A stretch of 64,000 bases of DNA, taken from Spongilla lacustris. Taxonomy: Eukaryota; Porifera; Demospongiae; Spongillida; Spongillidae. Shown here in pieces: positions 14,101-34,929 of the stretch (the stretch's first letter is position 1; each line of letters begins with the position of its first letter). Below the pieces are notes generated by a model, which made no database searches, was not told the origin of the DNA, and saw nothing but the letters and a program-made list of their open reading frames with translations. Location of the stretch: contig OX442423.1 of assembly GCA_949361645.1 (NCBI GenBank), positions 3,158,023-3,222,022 on the forward strand, written 5' to 3'. Position numbers and translations under genes: made by a program.

Positions 14101-15186
14101 CACAGGTCCACTTCACATCTCCAATCTGGGTCACCCACCAAATACAGCACTACATATATTTCAAAAGCATCTAGATTGGATTTGATTTGATTTGATATGT
14201 TGAATTTGAGGACCAGCTAGGTGATGTACCATTTCTGGTAATGAAACATACACCTGTAGGTCACACTGATCAAGGATATAAAATTATTACATGGATTAGA
14301 AACGCGTCATATACGTACATATAAATTTGTTGGCGCCACCCTCGGTAACACCTTATGAACCACTTTTTGTCGTCTGTGTTGAAGATACGGACGTAGAAGC
14401 TGTGACAATAACTCAGACACTCTGAGTTATAACGCCTATTATTGTAAAGATATCGTTCCAAAGCGTTTTTCATTTGTTTTTTTTTTCGAGTACTCATAGT
14501 GCCCAACTTAGTTTATTTCCCCAGACCCCTATTAACCATAGATCCCAATAAGATGGTCCCCCTGTTGTGAAAAGTGGTTACGTTTCTAATCCATGTAAAA
14601 ATATCCTTGGTCACATGTATAAGGATAACATTATACAGAATGTAGCCTTATGTAGGAATTCTGTAACAGTGGGCCTGAAAGAATACATAGCTACACGTAC
14701 GTAAACATGACACATGATACTTAACATCACTGGAACATGCATGCTGACGACCACAGTTTACAGTGCTCATGTTCACTGAGGTACGCGGGCCTGGCTGCAT
14801 GCCTCTAATTACGATGTGCCAGTTCATGCCTTTTCTATGGCTGAAAGCAGAGGTACATGTACATGTGGCCTCGACCATGTACGGTACGTAGGGACGCGTT
14901 ACAGACTATTGTGTAGCCTGTATAAGTCGTTCATGTCAAAAGTGACCAATGGAATCTAGATATCATGGCTGCAGGCTGTTTCCATGTGCTGGATGAAAGC
15001 CTAGAAAGTAGAAAGTGGCCTCCCCAATCCCCGGCCATATGTGTGTCATGGCTGCCTACATGTACAAATGCGGGCGGGGCTCCACATTTCCATTTAAGAC
15101 TCATTAAAACATAAGTGATGTGAGGTGGTTGATTGTGTGTTACATACCTCTACTAGGCTGGCACCAAAACACAAGAGTCGCTGCAT
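11159..15186 (-). CDS. SGNH/GDSL-family hydrolase (esterase or lipase), 7 exons
   Basis: Exons in transcript order: 15186-15148, 14059-13967, 13913-13802, 12905-12775, 11658-11627, 11545-11453, 11279-11159. All junctions are GT/AG and the phases close, giving 206 residues. Visible family blocks are FGASL near residue 8 (block I, nucleophile Ser; the usual GDSL has Ala for Asp), MGVSGE (block II Gly), LGGTNDLG (block III Gly and Asn) and DFLHLTEHGY near the C-terminus (block V Asp-x-x-His). The length suits a single-domain SGNH hydrolase. Such enzymes hydrolyse ester or thioester bonds; the substrate is unknown. No signal peptide is evident at the chosen start, MQRLLCF. The 32-nt fifth exon has a weak donor (gttctt) and is the least certain. 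Exon 4 has a near-identical orphan copy at 51316-51446. Confidence 0.8.
11696..11935. mobile_element. MITE inside an SGNH intron
   Basis: The left end AGAGTATCACAATTTATCC and the inverted right end (ggataaattgtggtactct) enclose inverted blocks around 'ctcgtgttcaaacgagcat'. It is about 240 bp with no coding capacity. One end recurs at 49815-49893, as expected if the element was duplicated with the gene segment. Confidence 0.55.
13063..13229. mobile_element. Short hAT-like MITE in an SGNH intron
   Basis: It starts CAGGCCCGG and ends in GGCCCTG, with an inner inverted pair GGGGCATAAAT / ATTTATGCCCC. About 167 bp. The CAG...CTG ends are typical of hAT-derived elements. No target-site duplication was recognised, so the family is tentative. 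Confidence 0.5.
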
Positions 15187-15406
15187 AATAAATTTGTACT
15201 ACTACGATCGATAAACAATGGACTGGGCACCAGGAGAATCGTGTACTGAAGTACCGGACCTCAATGACGTAAGCGATTGTTAACAGCTGTTATGTGTGTC
15301 TGACGTATCATCCGCCTTTCCCTATATTATAGAACCCCGCTCCAGCGTTAATTCAACTCGTTCAATTGATGCAGGAAATTTCTCACAACCAGTACCGCTC
15401 ATGGCA

Positions 15407-15452
15407 CAGGGCCCGCGGAGCCGGGGGGGGCAAGGGGGGCAGCTGCCCCCCC

Positions 15453-15483
<31 letters not shown>

Positions 15484-16412
15484 ACTTTTTAGGCCGATAA
15501 TATTGTTATTTAATGTATTACTGCAATTATCGCATACACACACGCGCATGCAGGCGCGCGGCGGCTCCATCAATATTAATCTTATACGTAGCCTGGACTC
15601 TTATTGTGCAATGCTTGACGCTTGATTTTTACAGTAGTACGTGATTTGATTGTTCGCTTGACGAAGGAAACCGAAAAATAATATAGATAGCCAACCGATT
15701 GGATTCGAATTCTAATTGCCCGGCCGGTCCGCTATGTAACACAATGGGCGAACCACCTTGTAAGAAGCAGTGTAGCATAGCTACGTTCTTCATGCAGTCC
15801 AACCATGCTTAATCAGAAAGATATCGGCATTAATTTCTACGATGAGACTAATGACAAAAGTGCTTTGCCGTACGCGTGTATGCGAGCAGAATTTGCAGAG
15901 GGTAAATTATTAAAGAACTGCCCGAAACAAAGATCCAGCTTGCTAAGTGGAGAATTTCTAAGATCATTCCCGAAATTTACAGTGCTTTTCAAAGCATTGA
16001 CCAATGTGAAAAGGGCTTAATTTCGGAGATTGTTACTTTATTCAGTTAAGCTGATCTTCAGTGGTCAATCCCGCTACTATACATGTATATAGTAATGCAA
16101 TTATTAGTGAAATATCTTTTTCGACAGCTCGTCGCCTGAAAAAGTGGCTTCGTTCAAGCATGACTCAAATTAGTAACTTAGCTACTACAGCTAATATTGG
16201 CCTGGACCAAGGTGTCTCTCAGTGGGTTTGCCTCTATAGAAATCGAAAGCGACATTTTGGTAGGATCGATATTATTGTGCATTTGGCTTATACATGTATA
16301 TCTGTATGCGCGTTTCTATTAATAACTTCCACATGTAGGGAGGTGCGAAGAATATTAGAATATTATCGAAATCTGCCCCGCCACTTTATAATACCCTCCG
16401 CGGGCCCTGTGG
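15407..16412. mobile_element. Candidate DNA transposon with CAGGGCCCGCGGAG ends
   Basis: The left end CAGGGCCCGCGGAG at 15407 is mirrored by CTCCGCGGGCCCTG at about 16399-16412. Both are flanked by TGGCA, a possible 5-bp target duplication. The left end is followed by G and C homopolymers and a short CA run. Open frames inside (for example at 15805 and 16061) show no recognisable transposase. The CAGGG start fits a hAT-type element, but hAT normally makes an 8-bp duplication, so the class is uncertain. Confidence 0.45.
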
Positions 16413-16811
16413 CAGGGCCCTGCAGCTGAGGGGGGGGGGGGGGGGGGGGGGGGACTTTCCAAACCAGCAAGAGAAGCGCTGTAAGCTACCCCCAGCGGCA
16501 TGGGGCCTACATAACAGACCTCATTGCTCGTGAATTATTAAAGAGCCGGGTCATACAGTACATGTACACGACGATCGATGTGAATGTTGTAGTGCATCAG
16601 AAGACTGGGACTTGACTGGGGTGCTGTGACGTTGTGTTTTGTTCTGTATAAACCATGCATTCTTCGCTTATTTTTGGCATCGCTAATTCAAACTGAGCAA
16701 TGAACCAATAATTAATAATAATCAGTTCAAGGTACTGTATAGAAATAAATACAGGTCCAGTCATCATGTGAACATATAATCTTTAGTTAAAGAAACCATC
16801 CTGGTATACTG
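16413..16811. other. Poly-G tract and intergenic DNA
   Basis: A run of roughly 20 G at about 16431-16453 follows a second GGGCCCTGCAGCTG motif. The rest shows no gene or repeat that I can define. Confidence 0.4.
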
Positions 16812-16988
16812 CACAGCAAAAAAAATGCGTCAAATCTATAAATATTATTGATTCACAATTGATTTCACAGTAAAATCAATCGCAAATCAAGTGCACTTGA
16901 TTTTACTGTGAAATCATGCGTTGATTTAACAATTGATTTAAAATCTGTTGCGAAATCAACAATTGATTTGATGCGTTTTTTTGCTGTG
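16812..16988. mobile_element. 177-bp palindromic MITE (CACAGCAAAAAA ends)
   Basis: The ends CACAGCAAAAAAAATGCGTC and GATGCGTTTTTTTGCTGTG are inverted copies. The interior consists of repeated, inverted AATTGATTT and AAATCAAT blocks. A related element with CACAGGATAAAAAA and CGCGT motifs lies at 47560-47704. Both are non-coding. Confidence 0.65.
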
Positions 16989-17483
16989 CTATAGCTAGCT
17001 GGCCTGACGAAGGTTTGCCCTTTATGTAAGAAGCATCCCTTCCAATACAAACTACCATGTCAGTTGTATCATATCATGAAGCGCTGTGAACACCTTTCAA
17101 AACAATTGTCTACTCATCGGTGTGTCCATGAGGAGCGTAACCAAAGTAGCGTAGCAAGGCAAAACACGCGCAGCCTATACCCGGCCCGTACGCGGTTAAC
17201 GTATTCTTTAAGACGTTTCACATTAACAGCAGAAACTTAAAAGTCGCTCCAAGACCAAGGGTAAGACAGCTTGACAAAAGCCTTTGTTTTTCCAAAAAGG
17301 TTGGCAACTAGGAGCAACGAGGATGGTGACAAATAATTAAGTGTCCTTGGTTTAAAATTACAATTAATCAAAGGCCGCTCTGCTTTAATAGTCTCGTACA
17401 CACAGACCCAAATGTACTAACGATCACGCTATAGCTATATATCTTGTACATTAGCAAAGCCGCCAATTAGGCATAGAATGGAT
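16989..17483. other. Intergenic DNA, no gene seen
   Basis: No repeat or coding signal was recognised in this roughly 500-bp stretch between two MITE-like elements. Confidence 0.35.
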
Positions 17484-18253
17484 TAGTGGAGTTTTTTTTT
17501 TTTTTTTACTATAGGGGCCGGTTAAACCTTAATTCCCCAGATCCAAGTCCTACGCGTAGGACCAATATTTGAAAATCTCATTATAAACAGAAATGCAGGT
17601 TTTTGGCATCCATTTCTCTACTGTTGTTTGATGTGTCTATTGTGCAAAATTTACCAATGGATGCGGTTCTTAAAAATGCATTATGTGGAGAATTTAATTG
17701 TCACAAAAAAAGTACGACAAGTAAAACATCTTTTGAATGTTTTTTGAAGCATGATGTGTGTGCTACTTTATACATTCTATGGCAGTGTTCTAACTCTAAT
17801 CGGTTTTGCCATTTTTACCGAAAACACACTGTACGTTTTCAAGTTTTTGTCAATTCACTTGGCTATTCCAGCAACATGCGACTGACAAATACCTATCGTT
17901 CATATGCTTGTGGAACCAAATCTACAATTTACTTTTTTATTTGCTTAGTGCAAAAGACCCCCCTTCTTTTAACATATTGTTCTAACCAACATTACTTGTT
18001 GGTACTTGAAGTTGCTTTGCGATTTACCGAAAGTACATCTTTAAGCACTGCAATATTGACTGTATTTGAAAATATTTGAAGAATTACAAGAAAGTACTAG
18101 TATTTTTTGAATTGATAACCATTTCGACGGTACGATGAGATTTTGGTTTGTTCTCTGTTCATATGAGTTTGCTAAAAAAAACTTGCGTAAATCCTACACG
18201 TAGGATGACGGGGGATTAAAGGTTAACCCATGTTGCTATTTTTTAACTCCACT
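17484..18253. mobile_element. 770-bp element with AGTGGAGTT terminal inverted repeats
   Basis: Both ends read inward AGTGGAGTT, then a T- or A-rich run, then GGTTAA-CCTT, then CCTACGYGTAGGA, itself a small palindrome. The inverted repeats extend about 70 bp. A plus-strand open frame of 158 codons (17603-18079) fills the middle. It begins with TTG, is cysteine/serine-rich and matches no transposase I know. It may be chance or a decayed element protein. Confidence 0.6.
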
Positions 18254-18285
18254 GGGAAAAACTCTACATCTTTGATGAAAGGCGT

Positions 18286-18470
18286 GAACCTGTGTGTGTG
18301 TGTGTGGTGTGTGTGTGTAGTGCGTGTGTGTAGTGTGTGTGGTGTGTGTGTGTGTAGTGTGTGTGTGTAGTGTGTGTGTGGTGTGTGTGTATGTGTGGTG
18401 TGTGTGTAGTGTGTGTGTATGTGTGTGTATGTGTGTTTATGTGTGTGTGTGTGTGTGTGGTGTGTGACTC
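18286..18470. repeat. (TG)n microsatellite with TAG interruptions
   Basis: TG repeats broken by 'tagtg' and 'ggtgtg' variants. The histidine/threonine open frame on the minus strand is an artefact of the repeat. Confidence 0.95.
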
Positions 18471-19466
18471 CACCCCCCTAAATAATCAGGGCCACTGAAC
18501 AGACCCCGCCACTGATGGAGAGACAAATGAGGTAGAGACTGCACCAACTACCTGCATTTTCTGATAGATGCACACTTGGTAATTCCACTAAGAAGCCTTA
18601 TAGACAATATTAAAATCATGTGTCAAAGGAAGCACTGTAGTAACGTTAGTGTGTTAAAAAGGTAAATCATCATTTTAATATATGCTTACCTTCCCAGGGA
18701 ACACCTCTAATTAACAATCTGGGGATCAGTCATCCTTTATGTTAAACACGTAAGAGACCTGAAGGAAGAAGTCTGCTAATGCTCAGAGGACAGAACTCTG
18801 AATGTGTTGATTAGTTGTGTGCATGCAATGCACCCAGAACGTGTGTACATGTATATAAGCTGCTACTTTGGCTGGCTGAGTTGATTTTAGGGTTGTGTGT
18901 ACTCTGCACAACCACAATGTTGATATGGTCGCTTCCTTTGCCCGACAGTAGTAGTACTATTTCTGGCTCGTATGGCATGCATGCATGTACATGTATTATA
19001 CCTTCTACTCCTATGACCCACATATGTAAATACATGTAATGTGTTACCTGTAAAATATTATACTGTGTAACTTAAACGTCGTACCCTGCCGTGATTCGCT
19101 TAATACATGACATGTACAAGTCCGCTGCTGGCCATCTCTCCACTGTATATTCTAGTGGTGGTAGGGCACCAGAATCCTGCAAGCACAAGAAGTGCCAAGA
19201 GTTGGATCTATCAGTATGGCAGCAGCCAAAAGGACCAGTTACATTGTTTTATAATTTCATAGATAGTCTACGATAATTTATTTTGCCGACCCCGGCCCCA
19301 GGCCCAACTAAGTTTGTACCTGAGGTACGTACAGTTCTGTTGTAAAAAGTTTGCTAAGCCCGAACCTATATCTAATGTGTACGAGGAAGAATTACACTGT
19401 TACCTATTGACCACCACTTCAATTGTACTGCTCAGTGCTGTAAAGCCTCGCGGGTACTGATAAGGA
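18471..19466. other. Upstream region of the ABCC gene
   Basis: No coding exon was found. This DNA holds the presumed promoter of the transporter, but no TATA box or other element could be fixed. It has no counterpart upstream of the second ABCC copy, where homology starts only inside exon 1. Confidence 0.4.
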
Positions 19467-29722
<10,256 letters not shown>

Positions 29723-30420
29723 TAGTGGTGATATTGTACTTATTACATGTACATTAGTGTTGCAGTACTTCTACTTGATATGAATTTATCACTTTGCGCA
29801 TGTACATGTAACTATCACATGGGCTGTCAGTAATGGTGGTGATGGTGATATTGCCCCAAAGTACAATAATGATGGTGCAAAATTACCATAGCTATCAGAG
29901 AATTTACATGTAGTGAATTTGTATGGATAATTTGTAGTGGTATTTTAAATGTTTAATCTTCAGTTTGCATAAGTAAGCAGTTAATTAAGGATGCATTTCC
30001 TTTTACTATATTTCAATCTTTCATTACGCTTCAAAAGAATTACACGAATGATAAATATATTTAGTAGTCATCTCTGACTTCAGTATGCACAGTAGTAATA
30101 CATATAGTTGGCATAGCCACTGTTAATTATAAACCATACAAATATTATGGTTTACCTAAAAGGATTTTGATAGAACAAGGCTATCTTTTGCAATCTTAAG
30201 ATCTGCTAGCCTGTGTTTGCGCGGCTCTAGAGTGAAATGGTGATGTGGTCTAGGGTTTGATGATGGAGCAGCACTCCCTGCACACTGATAACAAAGTGAC
30301 ATTTTTAGTTTTCAGTGATAATTATTTATTTATTTTCATGATGCATATTGACCTTTGTGTCCTATTACATGTATTGTGCTTTGTATTATATCAATTGTAT
30401 TTACAAATGATAGTGATAAA

Positions 30421-30426
30421 AATAAA
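30421..30426 (+). promoter_or_regulatory. Candidate polyadenylation signal of ABCC copy 1
   Basis: AATAAA about 700 bp after the stop codon, in an AT-rich context. The same hexamer is kept at 62549-62554 in the second copy. No transcript evidence is available here, so its use is inferred. Confidence 0.35.
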
Positions 30427-30485
30427 TTTGTCATGTACTTTTGGTGATATTTAAAACAACCAAATCTGATCTCATTATTCAACAC

Positions 30486-30525
30486 CATCCTTATTTAAGG
30501 ACCATCCTCCTTAAATAAGGATGTT
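30486..30525. repeat. Perfect 16-bp hairpin downstream of ABCC
   Basis: The arms catccttatttaagga and tccttaaataaggatg are separated by a six-base loop. In the second copy the left arm has one changed base. Confidence 0.7.
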
Positions 30526-31015
30526 CGGAGATTAAAAAATATATATGAAAGAAATGCACTGACAGTGTATGTTAAATCCAAATAGAAGTTATTTTAAAGA
30601 TGGAGAATGGCTTTATTTTAAAATTTAAGTAAAGATAAATACTGCTGCACCATAAAGATTGCATTTGAACTATGCACACCTACACCACATTTTACTTTTT
30701 ACCTTGATACCGTGTGATTGTAATGATTGCTTGGGATTGTTTATAGAGCTTTAATTTCATATGAATCATAAAATCCATTTAGATTATGTGTAAATGATGC
30801 CAGTCACTGATTTTCCACAGGATTTTTAAATTATTTGATGTCTAATATCTTTTAAGTCATTAGGTTTCTGTATTATGTATCATTTTTTTGTACTGTGCAT
30901 TTAGCTGGCAATTAAACTGTTAGGAGCCTCAGTGATATTGAAAATATTAATCATGCATAATACACTCACAGAACATTATATTGCAAATTTACGAGTTCTA
31001 GTACATGTAGAAGAG

Positions 31016-31830
31016 TGGCCTGCTGTAGGAGCACGTACTGCCCTGCTGTAGGAGCACATGTACTGCCCTGCTGTAGGGGCACATGTACTGCACTGCTGTA
31101 GGAGCACATGTATTGCCCTGCTGTAGGAGCACATGTACTGCCCTGCTGTAGGAGCACATGTACTGCCCTGCTGTAGGAGCACATGTACTGCCCTGCTGTA
31201 GGAGCACATGTATTGCCCTGCTGTAGGAGCACATGTACTGCCCTGCTGTAGAAGCACATGTACTGCCTTGCTGTAGGAGCACATGTACTGCCCTGCTGTA
31301 GGAGCACATGTACTGCCCTGTTGTAGGAGCACATGTACTGCCCTGCTGTAGGAGCACATGTACTGCCCTGCTGTAGGAGCACATGTACTGCCCTGCTGTA
31401 GAAGCGCCTTGCTGTAGGAGCACATGTACTGCCCTGCTGTAGGAGCACATGTACTGCCCTGTTGTAGGAGCACATGTACTGCCCTGCTGTAGGAGCACAT
31501 GTACTGCCCTGCTGTAGGAGCACATGTACTGCCCGGCTGTAGGAGCACATGTACTGCCCTGCTGTAGGAGCACATGTACTGTCCTGCTGTAGGAGCACAT
31601 GTACTGCCCTGCTGTAGGAGCACATGTACTGCCCTGCTGTAGGAGCACATGTACTGCCCTGCTGTAGGGGCACATGTACTGCCCTGCTGTAGGAGCACAT
31701 GTACTGCCCTGCTGTAGGAGCACATGTACTGCCCAGCTGTAGGAGCACATGTACTGCCCTGCTGTAGGAGCACATGTACTGCCCTGCTGTAGGAGCACAT
31801 GTACTGCCCAGCCATAGGAGCACATGTACT
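31016..31830. repeat. 25-bp minisatellite, about 33 units
   Basis: The unit is CTGCTGTAGGAGCACATGTA plus CTGCC, tandemly repeated with few variants. One unit is internally shortened near 31400. The unit has no stop on the minus strand in any frame and its length is not a multiple of three. All three minus frames therefore stay open for 275-291 codons as a 25-residue repeat. With no gene context, these frames are most simply a by-product of the DNA repeat. The second copy of the region has only about five units (63172-63300). Confidence 0.95.
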
Positions 31831-31909
31831 GTCCTTCTTGATAAAAACCACTAGCTTTTATCCCACCTAGGCCAGCAGTTCCACATTTACTACCTGCACA
31901 ACTCTTTTA

Positions 31910-32175
31910 CAAGATATAAAAACATTCTCTCTGAGAAAGTTAGTGGTATATAGGATTTGAAGGCAATGGTGGTGTAAAAAGAAAGGGAACAAGGGATCAA
32001 CGATGGTACAATTTTTTGAATAGTCCTATATTTAGCACTTTTGTAGTACCTACATTGCTAAATATAGGACTATTCAAAAAATTGTACCATCGTTGATCCC
32101 TTCCTTTTTACACCACCATTGCCTTCAAATCCTATATACCACTAACTTTCTCAGAGAGAATGTTTTTATATCTTG
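31910..32175. repeat. Long inverted repeat, arms of about 122 bp
   Basis: The left arm 31910-32037 and right arm 32058-32175 are inverted copies with one small internal indel near 31980/32100. They are separated by about 20 bp. A transcript would form a long, nearly perfect hairpin. Its left boundary coincides with the start of the copy-1-specific segment. Confidence 0.85.
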
Positions 32176-32408
32176 TTTCATTCTTTTTTTTTATAAGTGA
32201 CTCATTAATAGTATATAGGTGTACATGTACTTTGCAACCCGTTCATACTGGAGTAAATACGATTGTATGATAAAATCTAGCCGTTGTGTAATTCCCATGT
32301 TTATTGCCTAGCAACACAATGTTTACAGCTATGTTACATTTGCTGCTGTTCTAGTTCCAAACTCGCGCGCCAAGCTTTCCCTCTAAGAAGCTCGATTCTC
32401 GTCTGAGT

Positions 32409-32708
32409 TCAGTTCATAACGCCGCCTCTTATAATAGAAACTTGCACTGCAACAGAATTCTTTTCCTGTCGCCACCTCTTACAGTAGAAGCTCCAGATTT
32501 GCTCTGTACATGGCACGTGACGAGCAGACGCCCGCCTTTGTTCCGCATCAGCATCGTACCGAATTCGGGAGGACTCTAACTCGTCGTCTTGATTTTGGAG
32601 GTATTCCTCTCGTTGCTTAGCTCTCCTCTTTCGTTCCCGTGAAGGTATTTTGACGTGACAACGCAATACCATAAAATTCATTCTAATTATACGTATGGGT
32701 ATTGTCAT
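32409..32708 (-). pseudogene. Fragment of a transposon-associated protein
   Basis: The 99-codon frame begins with ATG and contains a basic stretch (RERKRRAKQREEY) followed by SSRIRYDADAEQRRASARH. This is the R/A-x-Y-x-A-D-x-E-x-x-R-A-S repeat style common at the N-termini of large invertebrate transposon proteins. It is far too short for a full protein and lies inside the copy-1-specific insertion. The family link is from memory of the motif style and is tentative. Confidence 0.4.
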
Positions 32709-33933
32709 GGGAACGCTTGTGTTTGGTACTCAGACACTGCCAAACAGTTACATTTATTAGTATATCCGACATCAAGGGGCAGTCGGTAGGTATTGGCGTA
32801 ATTGGCAGACTCTAAAACTGTTCCTAACGGTACTCGAACGTAATTATTGCTTCATACCAAACATGTATATCTGACATCAAGGGGCAGTCGGTAGGATTTT
32901 TCTACGATTTTTGGTGTAACTGGCGCTCTTTAAAACCTTTCCTATCTCGAGTTATACTCGCCCATAAAGACGACGACGACTATGGACAAATTACGGTCTG
33001 GGAACGAGAACTACGAGCTTTTTTGTTCTCTTAAAGTAAACGGTTTGGCGACTTGAACAAAACATGAAAATGATTGTCTTTCCATTGTGGCTCGATAGCA
33101 ATATAGAGCTACACTATCCGTTTCTCGGTTCGTGAGTTATAGCGGATCGCGGTTTTTAAATGATATTCATGATACGGCACAACTCCTATATGAGAGTTAC
33201 TGCCGTAACTCTCGATAAAAGCACAGAACAACCATCCAAACCTGATTTCAATATCATCATGATGACCATTTAAAATACATGCAATTATAAAAATGCCACA
33301 TTTGAATAATTAGACCTATGCTATAACCATTGAAAGCAAATAGACGTTTATGATCTGCAGCAAATAACAATAAGCATTAAAATCCTGAACCATGAGACAT
33401 ATAAAAATGTTTGCCATTTCAGAGTAGGCAATGTCAAGCCTCATCTTCTCCATCTGTATCATTTATATTTGCATTGCACAATATAACATTAATCCATTAG
33501 TTTTTTTTTTTTAATGGCAGTGATACCACAGGCGAACTCCTCACTACTGTACCCAATGCTGTTTTGTTTACTATGGCGTGATGTTTTTTCAGCAACATCA
33601 TAATGTAGATTGGGCTTCATTCACTGCTGGATGGTATCTATTGTTATATGATTAGTTGTCTGCGAGTAACTACCTCCACCCCCAAAAAACATACATTCAT
33701 TATGCGAAATTAAAGTTAGAGGTACATATTATGAAGGCCATAAAAACATTCTCTGGTATTGTAAAAACAATAACAATTTACATTTAAATCATTTTTCGGT
33801 AACACCAACTATCTCATAAAAACTGTTGTCAAGTTGATTTGTACTATTCTAGGTGGCTTGTATAATAGAATCTGTCTAAAGTGTTAAATAGAATTTCTCA
33901 TCATAAATCAATTCAACAAAGACACATTTTTTT

Positions 33934-34893
33934 TCAGTCCTCAACAGGAGGTGAAAAATGTGTGCTGCTGTTTATACTGATATGGCAACTTTCATTCACT
34001 GTTCCATACGATCCAGTTTTCTTCACTTCTTTTTTGTTATGAATTGAAGCATTCTTGCATTTCCTGATGCACAGAATAACACTAACATGAATTGTGAGTG
34101 AGAGAGCAGCTGCAATCCCCCAACAAGGTGCCACAATTACATATGTAATAGAAACAGCAGTTAAGCTATCCCCGCTAATACTGAGGTTTGCACATACTAC
34201 GTAAACAAAGACTGGAATTGCAAGAATGAGAAACAGGATTGGAAATGACAGAATAGGCATCATTTCATACAGTGCTATTCTATGCTGCTGGCTCAACTGT
34301 GAAGGTATTCCAGCCTTCTTTCGATATGCTCTGCAGCAGAGAATGACAACTAAGATGATCACCGATAAGAACGTGATTATGACACACGCACCACTTAGAG
34401 TGGTGATGATAATCTCTTCTATGGCTGTTGGTTTGGTCAAACTTGGATTTTTAACAGTTGTAGTAAACATCGTTGTAAGCATCAGTAGTGCGATAACTAA
34501 CGGGAAGAATATGGAGCTCACCACATACACTGGTTCCAGTTTCTTCAGGTTCTTGTTAAAGATAGCGATAGCAAACAGATGTACAGTTACCCACGTGGTG
34601 AACATTACTTTGCTTAATCCGGTGCAATCCAAAAGAATGCGGAAAACGTTAAAAAGTAGGACAGAATAGGTCTCCTCTCGTACAAACACGTAGACAATCC
34701 AGAGTACTCCGAATACCAATGCACTCATAACTTGGTAAAGAGCGAGACGATACACCAGCTTCTTATGCAGCTTTAAAGCTAGTACCAGCACAACTATAGC
34801 CAAGCAAAACACGACAGAGACGGCTAAAGTCGTACTACTTGCGATAACGATAGCGTTCATGCCAGGAACAACCATATCAGTATCGTTCACCAT
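33934..34893 (-). CDS. Seven-transmembrane receptor (GPCR-like), single exon
   Basis: 319 residues from the ATG at 34893. An upstream in-frame GTG follows a stop codon, so this ATG is preferred. Seven hydrophobic segments alternate with basic loops. The N-terminus is short and predicted extracellular, with no signal peptide. TM1-TM2 are joined by a short LHKKLVYR loop. The intracellular loop after TM5 is basic (CRAYRKKAGIPSQ), as expected for G-protein coupling. The tail is Ser/Asn-rich with a basic cluster. No DRY or NPxxY motif of rhodopsin-type receptors is evident, so it resembles the cAMP-receptor-like or orphan classes. The ligand is unknown. A Ty3/gypsy remnant ends about 40 bp upstream of the start codon. 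Confidence 0.8.
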   Translation of the reverse strand: MVNDTDMVVPGMNAIVIASSTTLAVSVVFCLAIVVLVLALKLHKKLVYRLALYQVMSALVFGVLWIVYVFVREETYSVLLFNVFRILLDCTGLSKVMFTTWVTVHLFAIAIFNKNLKKLEPVYVVSSIFFPLVIALLMLTTMFTTTVKNPSLTKPTAIEEIIITTLSGACVIITFLSVIILVVILCCRAYRKKAGIPSQLSQQHRIALYEMMPILSFPILFLILAIPVFVYVVCANLSISGDSLTAVSITYVIVAPCWGIAAALSLTIHVSVILCIRKCKNASIHNKKEVKKTGSYGTVNESCHISINSSTHFSPPVED

Positions 34894-34929
34894 GTTGTGC
34901 GTAGCCACACCCTAATCAATTCAAGGAGG

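Larger units (their letters stand above)
29723..30965. other. ABCC 3' flank
   Basis: AT-rich sequence without a gene. It includes a candidate polyadenylation signal AATAAA at 30421-30426 and a hairpin at 30486-30525. It is conserved in the second copy (61849-63130) with scattered substitutions and small indels. Confidence 0.6.
31910..33213. mobile_element. 1.3-kb insertion with fold-back end, absent from the second copy
   Basis: Flanking sequence is continuous in the second copy (…ctctttta|taaaagcacag… near 63375), so this segment was gained here or lost there. It opens with a long inverted repeat (31910-32175). It holds two direct repeats of a block containing 'gacatcaaggggcagtcgg' about 106 bp apart (32767 and 32873). 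It also has a short minus-strand open frame (32409-32708) with an arginine/alanine-rich motif seen in transposon proteins. No clear terminal repeats or target duplication could be fixed. Confidence 0.55.

Noticed and set aside
18264..18473. 69-codon His/Thr ORF
   Set aside because: It is a (TG)n microsatellite read on the minus strand.
31016..31830. CRISPR-like array
   Set aside because: Units are directly joined with no variable spacers, and the host is a eukaryote.
30966..31851. Three overlapping minus-strand ORFs of 275-291 codons as secreted repeat proteins
   Set aside because: All three frames of one 25-bp tandem repeat are open simply because the unit has no stop. There is no start context, splice site or unique sequence beyond the repeat.
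34226..34669. 147-codon plus-strand ORF
   Set aside because: It is a shadow of the minus-strand 7TM receptor gene.
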